The position numbers and the translations under genes were made by a program. This document shows, one piece after another, positions 14,979 to 20,332 of a stretch of 20,332 nucleotides of DNA. The stretch is from positions 1 through 20,332 of the forward strand of contig JBDTOX010000062.1 in the NCBI GenBank assembly GCA_039933015.1, in the 5' to 3' direction. Under the pieces are notes generated by a model that was not told the origin of the DNA, searched no databases, and was given only the letters and a program-made list of their open reading frames with translations. The stretch comes from JBDTOX01 sp039933015. GTDB lineage: Bacteria; Pseudomonadota; Gammaproteobacteria; Burkholderiales; Methylophilaceae. The first letter of the stretch is position 1, and each line of letters opens with the position of its first letter.

Positions 14979-15763
14979 AATATTGGCCACAGAGCATTTT
15001 GCTATTTTGGGTCGTGCTTGCACTGGCCGCGCCATTGCTGGGCTTGCAGCCTGATACGATAGACCTTAACCGTATTCTGGCCGCACCCAATGGCCACACC
15101 TGGCTAGGTAATGACGATCTCGGGCGCGATGTGGTGGCGCGCCTGATGGAGGGTGCGCAAATCGCCTTGACTGTGGCCGTCGTTGTTACCAGCATTACCA
15201 TGAGTTTCGGCATGGCGCTTGGTCTGGTGGCTGGTTATTTCGGCGGCTGGCTGGACCGCTTGCTCATGCATATCACCGATGTTTTTCTGGCCTTCCCCGG
15301 CATTCTGCTGGCGATTGCTTTTGCTGCGGTGTTGGGGCCTGGCCTCAATAACCTGTTACTGGCGCTGTGTCTGACATCATGGGTTGGCTACGCGCGGCTG
15401 ACGCGGGCACAGGCGCTTTCGCTGCGCAACCGCCAGCATGTGCTGGCGGCAGAGTCGCTAGGGGCAAGCAGCATACGTATCATGCGGCGCCATATGCTGC
15501 CCTTGCTGGCTGCGCCGCTGGTGGTCGAGGCGACGTACAGCATCGCCGGCCTGGTGATTGCAGAGGCCAGCCTGTCCTTTCTTGGCTTGGGGATTCAAGC
15601 ACCGCATGCCTCCTGGGGCGCCATGCTGCGCGATGGCGTGCGCTATTTGCTGGTGGCCCCGCATTATGTGCTGGCGGTGGGCGTGAGTTTGATGTCGCTG
15701 GTGCTGGCGGTGAATGTGCTGGGCGATAAACTGCGCGATGCCTGGGACGTAAAGCGGGCGTGA
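14975..15763 (+). CDS. ABC transporter permease, DppC/OppC type
   Basis: A 262-residue inner-membrane permease. It shows the DppC pattern: LLGLQPDTIDLNRILAAPN, HTWLGNDDLGRDVVARLMEG, several helices, an EAA loop around LAAESLGASSIRIMRRHMLP, then IAEASLSFLGLGIQAPHASWGAML and the end VLAVNVLGDKLRDAWD. Its start ATG overlaps the previous TGA (ATGA), giving tight translational coupling. It lacks the long N-terminal cytoplasmic extension of many DppC proteins. No DppD/DppF ATPase follows; the next gene, 200 bases on, is a VOC protein. A decayed homologue of this gene's 3' end lies at 16453-16635. Confidence 0.95.
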   Translation: MKYWPQSILLFWVVLALAAPLLGLQPDTIDLNRILAAPNGHTWLGNDDLGRDVVARLMEGAQIALTVAVVVTSITMSFGMALGLVAGYFGGWLDRLLMHITDVFLAFPGILLAIAFAAVLGPGLNNLLLALCLTSWVGYARLTRAQALSLRNRQHVLAAESLGASSIRIMRRHMLPLLAAPLVVEATYSIAGLVIAEASLSFLGLGIQAPHASWGAMLRDGVRYLLVAPHYVLAVGVSLMSLVLAVNVLGDKLRDAWDVKRA

Positions 15764-15963
15764 ACCTGTTGATTCCAGGCATAAACGCTGTCGTGCTCCA
15801 TCTTGATCGCTATACACGATGCACTTAACAGGGCAAAGCGCTAGCCTGTAAATATCACGCGGCATACCCCTGCCAACGCAAGCTTATCCACTTATGCCGG
15901 TGTATATTTCACATGTGCTATAGCAGCTATTTATCTATTACCTGGATTAGGAGAGATAAGACA

Positions 15964-16350
15964 ATGGACGAGCAATTCAAACAAAATGGGGCGTTCAGTT
16001 GGTGTGAGTTGAAGACCACGGACGTGGATGCAGCGAAAGCCTTCTACACCAAGCTGTTCGGTTGGGACACTGAAGATATGTCTATGCCGGGGATGACCTA
16101 CACGGTGGTCAAAGCGGGAGGTAAGGGCATAGGTGGAATTATGTCCATTCCGCAAGAAGCCCAGGGTATGCCACCAAGGTGGAGTACCTACGTCACCGTC
16201 GATGACGTTGACGAGACGGCGCGCACTGCGGAACAACTTGGCGCCAAGCTATGTATGCCGCCCCAGGACATTCCTGATGTGGGGCGATTTTGTGTGATTC
16301 AAGACCCACAAGGCGCCGTAATTTGCGCCATTTCATACATGAAAATGTAA
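15964..16350 (+). CDS. VOC-family (glyoxalase-like) protein
   Basis: A 128-residue protein of the vicinal-oxygen-chelate superfamily, of the type related to bleomycin-resistance and glyoxalase-like proteins. It contains WCELKTTDVDAAKAFYTKLFGWD in the first beta-alpha-beta-beta-beta unit and TYVTVDDVDETARTAEQLGAKL and FCVIQDPQGAVICAI in the second. Possible metal ligands in the second half are less clear than in true glyoxalase I, so its reaction is unknown. ATG 15964 is chosen over ATG 15913 because AGGAGA at 15949-15954 is nine bases upstream. It is monocistronic, lying between the permease operon and nagZ, with no obvious functional link to either. Confidence 0.85.
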   Translation: MDEQFKQNGAFSWCELKTTDVDAAKAFYTKLFGWDTEDMSMPGMTYTVVKAGGKGIGGIMSIPQEAQGMPPRWSTYVTVDDVDETARTAEQLGAKLCMPPQDIPDVGRFCVIQDPQGAVICAISYMKM

Positions 16351-16452
16351 CAGGGGCGCAAGACCTGTGCGTGCGCAAAGCCCACTTGTTGCCTGACGCG
16401 GCGTGCGAGAGAAGCGCGCCAAAAATCGGCACGCCCCTCAACTTGAAGATGA

Positions 16453-16635
16453 GCCCTCTATATTTGGCGCGCGGCAGGTTGGGCTGAAGCTAATAAAGCC
16501 CAACTATCCACATTGAATATTTTGCGGCGCATGCCACCTGCGCATACGCTCGCCGCCAACCTGCAAACGTTAGCTGATATGGTGTTGGCGGTGAACGTAC
16601 TAGACGATACACTCCGCAATTCTCTGGACGCATAA
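16453..16635 (+). pseudogene. Decayed 3' end of a DppC-type permease gene
   Basis: The frame ending in TAA 16633-16635 reads MVLAVNVLDDTLRNSLDA at its end, clearly homologous to LVLAVNVLGDKLRDAWD at the end of the intact permease at 14975. The last 51 comparable bases differ at about 13 positions by my count. Homology can be followed back, more weakly, to about 16525 (MPPAH against VAPHY). Further upstream the frame stays open to 16453 but no longer looks like a permease. It ends 13 bases before nagZ. It is a remnant of a second permease copy or of an exchange event. Confidence 0.65.
16478..16504. repeat. Inverted repeat before nagZ
   Basis: GTTGGGCT (16478-16485) and AGCCCAAC (16497-16504) form a perfect 8-bp stem with an 11-base loop. 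There is no T-run on either strand, so it is not a standard terminator. It lies in the decayed region between the VOC gene and nagZ. Confidence 0.5.
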
Positions 16636-16648
16636 AAAGGTAAAAGTC

Positions 16649-17701
16649 ATGTCTCTTGGCTCTGTAATGCTCGATGTGCTGGGCACTGAACTCGACGCAG
16701 ACGATATCCGCCGTCTGCAACATCCTCTGGTCGGCGGCGTGATTCTGTTCGCGCGCAATTTCACTAGCTCCGCACAACTGAAGGCGCTGACAGCCTCTAT
16801 TCATGCGGTACGGCAACCGCCGCTGTTGATTGCCGTGGATCACGAAGGCGGGCGAGTACAGCGGTTTCGTGAAGGCTTTACGCGACTTCCAGCCATGCGT
16901 GAACTAGGCCGTATTTGGGATAGCAATCCCAAGCAGGCCAAATACCTGGCACAGCAAACCGGCTGGATACTGGCAGCCGAGCTGCGTGCACACGGCGTGG
17001 ATTTCAGCTTTACGCCGGTGCTGGATGTTGATTACGGTCACAGCAGCGTTATCGGCAATCGTGCGTTCCATCGTGATACACAGGCGATAATCGAATTGGC
17101 GCAATCGCTCATGCTGGGCCTCAAGCATGGCGGTATGGCAGTTGTGGGCAAGCATTTTCCCGGACATGGCTTTGTCGCGGCTGACTCGCATACGGAGATT
17201 CCCATCGATGAGCGCAGTTTTGCCGAAATCGAGCGTATTGATATCGAGCCATTCCGCCGCATGATCGACATGGGTATGCAGGCTATCATGCCCGCACATG
17301 TCATTTATCCCAAGGTTGATGATAAACCTGCGGGTTTTTCCAAAGTCTGGCTGCAGCAGGTGCTGCGCAGGCATCTGGGCTTTAACGGCGTGATTTTCAG
17401 CGATGATCTGTCGATGGAGGGTGCTGTAGTAGCGGGGACTGTTACGCAAAGAGCCATGGCAGCGCTGGGCGCTGGTTGTGATATGGTGCTGGTGTGTAAC
17501 CGGCCGGATCTGGCTGATGAATTGCTGGATACGCTGGAAGGCACTATGCCTGCAGTTGGCCTGGCGCGGCTCGCCCGCATGCATGGGGGACACCACCCAG
17601 TGGGTATGACCGCGCTTCATGAAGATGCTGCATTCATACAGGCCGTGCATCAGGTGGCACAAATAGGCAAAACAGAAGGCAACTTGCCATTTACCGCCTA
17701 G
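16649..17701 (+). CDS. nagZ: Beta-N-acetylhexosaminidase
   Basis: A cytoplasmic GH3 enzyme of peptidoglycan recycling; it removes GlcNAc from GlcNAc-anhydro-MurNAc(-peptides). It has 350 residues, normal for NagZ. Motifs are GGVILFARNF near the N-terminus, DHEGGRVQRF at ~64-73, GKHFPGHG at 167-174 followed by the Asp179/His181 acid/base pair (ADSHTEIP), and the nucleophile Asp252 in FSDDLSMEGA. ATG 16649 has AAAAGG eight bases upstream. The neighbouring peptide-transporter and YkuD genes fit the same recycling theme. In AmpC-bearing bacteria its product induces beta-lactamase, but nothing in the window shows AmpR/AmpC. It is followed by three hairpins, the last with a T-run. Confidence 0.97.
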   Translation: MSLGSVMLDVLGTELDADDIRRLQHPLVGGVILFARNFTSSAQLKALTASIHAVRQPPLLIAVDHEGGRVQRFREGFTRLPAMRELGRIWDSNPKQAKYLAQQTGWILAAELRAHGVDFSFTPVLDVDYGHSSVIGNRAFHRDTQAIIELAQSLMLGLKHGGMAVVGKHFPGHGFVAADSHTEIPIDERSFAEIERIDIEPFRRMIDMGMQAIMPAHVIYPKVDDKPAGFSKVWLQQVLRRHLGFNGVIFSDDLSMEGAVVAGTVTQRAMAALGAGCDMVLVCNRPDLADELLDTLEGTMPAVGLARLARMHGGHHPVGMTALHEDAAFIQAVHQVAQIGKTEGNLPFTA

Positions 17702-17722
17702 CCATTTATAGCATAATGGCTA
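17699..17722 (+). repeat. Inverted repeat at the nagZ stop
   Basis: TAGCCAT, which contains the nagZ stop codon, pairs with ATGGCTA (17716-17722) around a 10-base AT-rich loop. It is the first of three hairpins in a row after nagZ. Confidence 0.5.
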
Positions 17723-17725
17723 AAT

Positions 17726-17743
17726 ACCCATTAATTAATGGGT
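17726..17743. repeat. Perfect 18-bp palindrome
   Basis: ACCCATTAATTAATGGGT is identical to its own reverse complement with no spacer. Such uninterrupted palindromes suit a dimeric DNA-binding protein better than an RNA hairpin. It lies between nagZ and the YccA-type gene, about 80 bases before the latter's start. Confidence 0.55.
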
Positions 17744-17766
17744 TGAAACTTTGTATGCGTTTAGAT

Positions 17767-17788
17767 ACTCTTATGTAAGAGTTTTTTG
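17767..17788 (+). terminator. Probable terminator of nagZ
   Basis: ACTCTTA pairs with TAAGAGT (17776-17782) over a two-base centre, giving in practice a 6-bp stem with a small loop, followed by a T-run. The stem is weak in G/C, so efficiency may be modest. Confidence 0.5.
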
Positions 17789-17824
17789 GCAATTTAGTTT
17801 TTCACCACAAAAGGATTATGAACA

Positions 17825-18514
17825 ATGCGAACTGATTATCAGGTCACAAACAGCACGCAAACGCTGACGCTTGGCGCCCACAAAGTGCTGCGCAATACAT
17901 ACATGCTGCTGGGGCTGACCATGGTGCCAACAGTTATAGGCGCGGTAATGGGCATGAGCATGAATTTCGCTTGGGCTGCCCAACATCCCATCATGGCGGC
18001 GGTAGGCATGATGGCTGTCATGTTTGGCTTGTTCTTCGGTATTCAAGCCAATCGTAACAGTACGCTAGGCGTAGTGCTGTTGCTGGCGCTGACATTCTTC
18101 ATGGGCATAATGCTCGGACCTATCCTGCAAATGGCGCTGCACCTGCGTAACGGCACGCAACTGGTTGGCTTGGCCGCTGGCGGCACCGGTATTATCTTCT
18201 TGACCTTGGCAGGTATTGCAACCACCTCTAAAAAGGACTTCAGCTTTCTAGGCAATTTCCTCATGGTCGGCATCATCCTGCTGATCGTTGCCTCGCTTGC
18301 CAACATGTTCTTCCAGATCCCAGCTATGCAGCTGGCCTTGTCCGGCGTGGCCGTGCTGCTGTTCTCGGGCTTCATTTTGTATGACGTAAGCCGCATTGTG
18401 AATGGTGGCGAAACCAACTATGTAATGGCTACCCTGGCTCTTTACCTTGATATCTACAACCTGTTCGTCAATCTGCTGCAATTGCTGATGGCGCTGATGG
18501 GTGAACGTGATTAA
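17825..18514 (+). CDS. Bax inhibitor-1/YccA family membrane protein
   Basis: A 229-residue integral membrane protein with about seven hydrophobic helices. Family features are the N-terminal NTYMLLGLTM after a short soluble head (VLRNTY), GIQANRNSTLGVVLLLALTF, and the C-terminal FILYDVSRIVNGGETNYVMATLALYLDIYNLFVNLLQLL, in which acidic and basic residues lie inside the membrane core. YccA, the E. coli relative, binds and restrains the FtsH protease; other family members are pH-gated calcium leaks. Which role applies here is not visible. ATG 17825 has AAAGGA about nine bases upstream; an out-of-frame ATG at 17818 lies between. It stands alone and ends at a strong terminator. Confidence 0.92.
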   Translation: MRTDYQVTNSTQTLTLGAHKVLRNTYMLLGLTMVPTVIGAVMGMSMNFAWAAQHPIMAAVGMMAVMFGLFFGIQANRNSTLGVVLLLALTFFMGIMLGPILQMALHLRNGTQLVGLAAGGTGIIFLTLAGIATTSKKDFSFLGNFLMVGIILLIVASLANMFFQIPAMQLALSGVAVLLFSGFILYDVSRIVNGGETNYVMATLALYLDIYNLFVNLLQLLMALMGERD

Positions 18515-18542
18515 CTTTTAAGAACGCTAGTCAGCGGACTTG

Positions 18543-18567
18543 ACCGGCCTTTATGGCCGGTTTTTTA
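18543..18567 (+). terminator. Strong rho-independent terminator after the YccA-type gene
   Basis: ACCGGCC (18543-18549) and GGCCGGT (18555-18561) form a GC-rich 7-bp stem with a 5-base loop, followed by a T-run. It lies 29 bases after the stop at 18514. Confidence 0.9.
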
Positions 18568-18645
18568 TTTGGTATTCCCAATGAATGAGCTTGTGATGGA
18601 ACCCGGATTCCAGCGCCAGAGTCCAATGAACTGGAGGACATGATT

Positions 18646-18930
18646 ATGCGTGTGCCCTATATTTTTGTACTGACGGCCCTGATTGCTGGCTGCGCTACTA
18701 CGACTGCCGAACGCGCTGCCCAGGTTGAACGCGAAGTCGACCAGATGATGCAAGTGTATGGCCCAGCCTGCGATAAACTGGGATACAAGCAAGAATCCGA
18801 TCCATGGCGGGACTGCGTTTTAAACTTGGCCACCCAGGAGAACCAGAGGCGATACTACCAGTTCTACAGCTACCCAGTGACCACGCAGTGTTTCGGCCAT
18901 CACGGATTTTTCAATTGCACAACGTTCTGA
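18646..18930 (+). CDS. Small Cys-rich lipoprotein, function unknown
   Basis: A 94-residue protein with a short signal ending in the lipobox IAGC, so probably lipid-anchored in the cell envelope. The mature part has a charged helix (AERAAQVEREVDQMM), then ACDKLGY, DPWRDCVLNLATQENQRRYY, and a Tyr/Cys-rich end with two more cysteines and a His pair (CFGHHGFFNC). Four mature cysteines besides the lipidated one suggest disulfides. Two ATGs compete: the GGAGG at 18633-18637 is only two bases from ATG 18640 but eight from ATG 18646, so the latter is chosen. I know similar small lipoproteins in proteobacteria but no function for them. A second small lipoprotein gene follows at 19002. Confidence 0.75.
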   Translation: MRVPYIFVLTALIAGCATTTAERAAQVEREVDQMMQVYGPACDKLGYKQESDPWRDCVLNLATQENQRRYYQFYSYPVTTQCFGHHGFFNCTTF

Positions 18931-19001
18931 AGAGTGTCAAAGCGTACCGTGCCTTTGATGACGCTGCTCATCCCGTCACCTAAACCAAGCAGGAGATGAA
19001 A

Positions 19002-19121
19002 ATGAAATTGACCCATCTTGTTTCAGTATTTCTTGTTGTCATTCTGGTTGCGCTGTCAGGTGGGTGTTCAACCATGAGCCCGGATGACGCCAAGCCCAGT
19101 AGCTCAGGCGGCAGATACTAA
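19002..19121 (+). CDS. Very small lipoprotein (39 aa)
   Basis: A 39-codon gene starting at ATG 19002 with AGGAG (18991-18995) six bases upstream. It has a Lys near the N-terminus, a hydrophobic run (VSVFLVVILVALSGG) and a Cys followed by STMSPDDAKP and a Ser/Gly tail. The site LSGGC is a slightly irregular lipobox, so lipidation is likely but not certain. The mature peptide would be only about 18 residues, resembling entericidin-like or LptM-like mini-lipoproteins in style but without recognisable identity to them. Its TAA overlaps the tadA stop on the other strand (19118-19121). It may be co-transcribed with the lipoprotein gene at 18646, 71 bases upstream. Confidence 0.65.
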   Translation: MKLTHLVSVFLVVILVALSGGCSTMSPDDAKPSSSGGRY

Positions 19122-19624
19122 GCATCCTGCTCACGTTCTGAGTTAGCTGGTGAGGACTTGTTTTTTCGGCGCTGAGCGAAAAAGTTCGACAGGACAGCGC
19201 CGCATTCCTCAGCCATCACGCCGCTGCTGACTTCCGTATGATGGTTAAGCCGAGGTTCCGCCATCAGGTTGATGACGCTGCCGCAAGCGCCTGTTTTAGG
19301 GTCGCTGGCACCGTAGACCAGACGCGCAATGCGTGCATGCTGCATGGCGCCGCTACACATGGCGCAAGGCTCCAGCGTGACATATAAGCTACAGCCCACG
19401 AGGCGATAATTGCCCAAAGTGTTGGCCGCATCGCGCATCGCTTGTATCTCGGCGTGGGCACTCGGGTCATGCTGCGAAATCGGGGCGTTGTAACCACGGC
19501 CGACAATCATGCCGTCCTTCACCACTATGGCACCTACCGGTACCTCGCCCGCAAGGGCTGCTTGCTCGGCGAGGTGCAGCGCAGTTTGCATATGGGCTTG
19601 ATCTAAATCGTCCTGAGCGGTCAT
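19118..19624 (-). CDS. tadA: tRNA-specific adenosine deaminase
   Basis: It deaminates adenosine 34 to inosine in the wobble position of tRNA-Arg(ACG). It has 168 residues with the zinc-deaminase signatures at the same positions as in E. coli: His57-Ala-Glu59 (SAHAEI) and Cys87-Ala-Met-Cys90 (EPCAMC), plus EVPVGAIVV and GSVINLM. The upstream TTG at 19627 is possible, but ATG 19624 is preferred because it forms a TGATG overlap with the stop of the transglutaminase gene, a standard termination-reinitiation arrangement. The C-terminus ends in a charged, poorly conserved tail (RRKNKSSPANSEREQDA). Its TAG overlaps the TAA of the mini-lipoprotein gene. Confidence 0.96.
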   Translation of the reverse strand: MTAQDDLDQAHMQTALHLAEQAALAGEVPVGAIVVKDGMIVGRGYNAPISQHDPSAHAEIQAMRDAANTLGNYRLVGCSLYVTLEPCAMCSGAMQHARIARLVYGASDPKTGACGSVINLMAEPRLNHHTEVSSGVMAEECGAVLSNFFAQRRKNKSSPANSEREQDA

Positions 19625-20332
19625 CAATTTTTGAATGCTTTTACCTGATGTTTGAAAGTCTCCAGCGCTTGCGGATTATAGACGCTGCGGTAGCGCAAGT
19701 GGGTATATGACGCCGTAATCTGCTGGATGGCGCTGGCTTGTGCCGGCAATCGCCGGCATGCGCGTATGCTGAAATCCAGCGGCCCTTCATGACTATAGCG
19801 TTTAAGTCCGGCGCGCTCCAGTTTACGTAAGAACTCGGCATAAAGCCGTTGTACCGGGTCTATCCGCAGCCGTTTGCCGCGCAACAGAAAATAGCTGATT
19901 ACCAGTACCACGCTGCCAACGCAGGCGATAAGCGCCACGGCTAAATCCTGCCAGGATAACTGGCTGCCGGCGAGGCGCTGCAGCAGTTCCATTTGACGTT
20001 TCTGGTCATAGCCCAGCACCCATTGATTCCAGCCGTTATTCAGGGCATCCCAATTGAGGTAGAGCTTGCGTAACAGCGAGAAATCCTTGCGCGCCAGCAT
20101 GGGCAGGGCATCGCTTTCCGGCAGCGCGGAGAAAATGCCGGACTCTATGCGCTGTGGTGCTACGGCGACGGTAGGGTCCACACGCACCCAGCCCCGGCCT
20201 TTGAACCAAACTTCAGCCCAGGCATGCGCATCCGATTGGCGAACGATTAAATAATTACCCACCGGATTGATTTCACCACCCTGGTAGCCCGTGACCACAC
20301 GTGCCGGAACGCCCGCCGCTCGCATCAAATAG
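19624..20332 (-). CDS. TgpA-like transglutaminase membrane protein, C-terminal part (runs off the window)
   Basis: The reading frame continues past the window edge: the last codons read YLMRAAGVPARVVTGYQGGE, the segment just after the catalytic Cys of TgpA-type transglutaminase-like proteins, so the Cys lies outside. Within the window are the catalytic His in SDAHAWAEVWF and Asp in RVDPTVAVAPQRIE, a long linker, one transmembrane helix (~DLAVALIACVGSVVLVISYFLL), and a cytoplasmic DUF4129-like end with YAEFLRKLERAG and HEGPLDFS. The full protein in this family has several N-terminal membrane helices and a periplasmic transglutaminase domain; it is essential in Pseudomonas aeruginosa, but its substrate is not firmly known. 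It overlaps tadA by one base (TGATG). Confidence 0.9.
   Translation of the reverse strand, partial: YLMRAAGVPARVVTGYQGGEINPVGNYLIVRQSDAHAWAEVWFKGRGWVRVDPTVAVAPQRIESGIFSALPESDALPMLARKDFSLLRKLYLNWDALNNGWNQWVLGYDQKRQMELLQRLAGSQLSWQDLAVALIACVGSVVLVISYFLLRGKRLRIDPVQRLYAEFLRKLERAGLKRYSHEGPLDFSIRACRRLPAQASAIQQITASYTHLRYRSVYNPQALETFKHQVKAFKN

Noticed and set aside
16904..17662. A 252-codon open frame on the minus strand
   Set aside because: Fully antisense to nagZ, which has all catalytic motifs.

Overview
The window looks like chromosomal DNA of a Gram-negative proteobacterium, most likely a betaproteobacterium of the Nitrosomonadales type. This rests on the gene set (NagZ, RlmD with an Fe-S cluster motif, AroG-type DAHP synthase, a TgpA-like transglutaminase before TadA, YccA, several lipoprotein signals) and on general sequence character; it is an inference, since no rRNA is present. 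I see no tRNA, rRNA or CRISPR array.

Left third (1-7610): a co-directional glycogen/alpha-glucan cluster reads GH57 enzyme A, glycogen synthase GlgA, GH57 enzyme B, branching enzyme GlgB. GlgA elongates alpha-1,4-glucan, GlgB adds alpha-1,6 branches, and the two GH57 proteins probably trim or transfer glucan chains. No ADP-glucose pyrophosphorylase, phosphorylase or debranching gene is in the window. After a 275-base gap with a good sigma-70-like promoter come two small exported proteins (a glycine-zipper protein and a small beta-rich periplasmic protein). Two nearly identical terminators, at 43-74 and 7574-7603, bracket this block.

Middle (7610-12060): a scar joins the 3' half of a TetR-type regulator gene (minus strand) head-on to the 3' half of a PhnB-like VOC gene (plus strand), both lacking their 5' ends. 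Then come aroG (minus), rlmD (plus), and a two-gene minus-strand unit of an isochorismatase-like hydrolase and a family-6 uracil/hypoxanthine-DNA glycosylase. The rlmD and glycosylase stop codons share one CTAG.

Right of centre (12160-17790): a tightly overlapping operon encodes a peptide-type substrate-binding lipoprotein, an L,D-transpeptidase-fold (YkuD) protein without signal peptide, and two Dpp/Opp-type permeases, with no ATPase gene. After a small VOC protein comes NagZ, the peptidoglycan-recycling hexosaminidase. Directly before nagZ lies a decayed copy of a permease 3' end, suggesting nagZ once followed such a permease gene directly. The set reads as a candidate cell-wall-peptide recycling locus.

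Right end (17820-20332): a YccA/BI-1 membrane protein with its own terminator, two small lipoproteins (one only 39 aa), and on the minus strand TadA translationally coupled to a TgpA-like transglutaminase that runs off the window edge.
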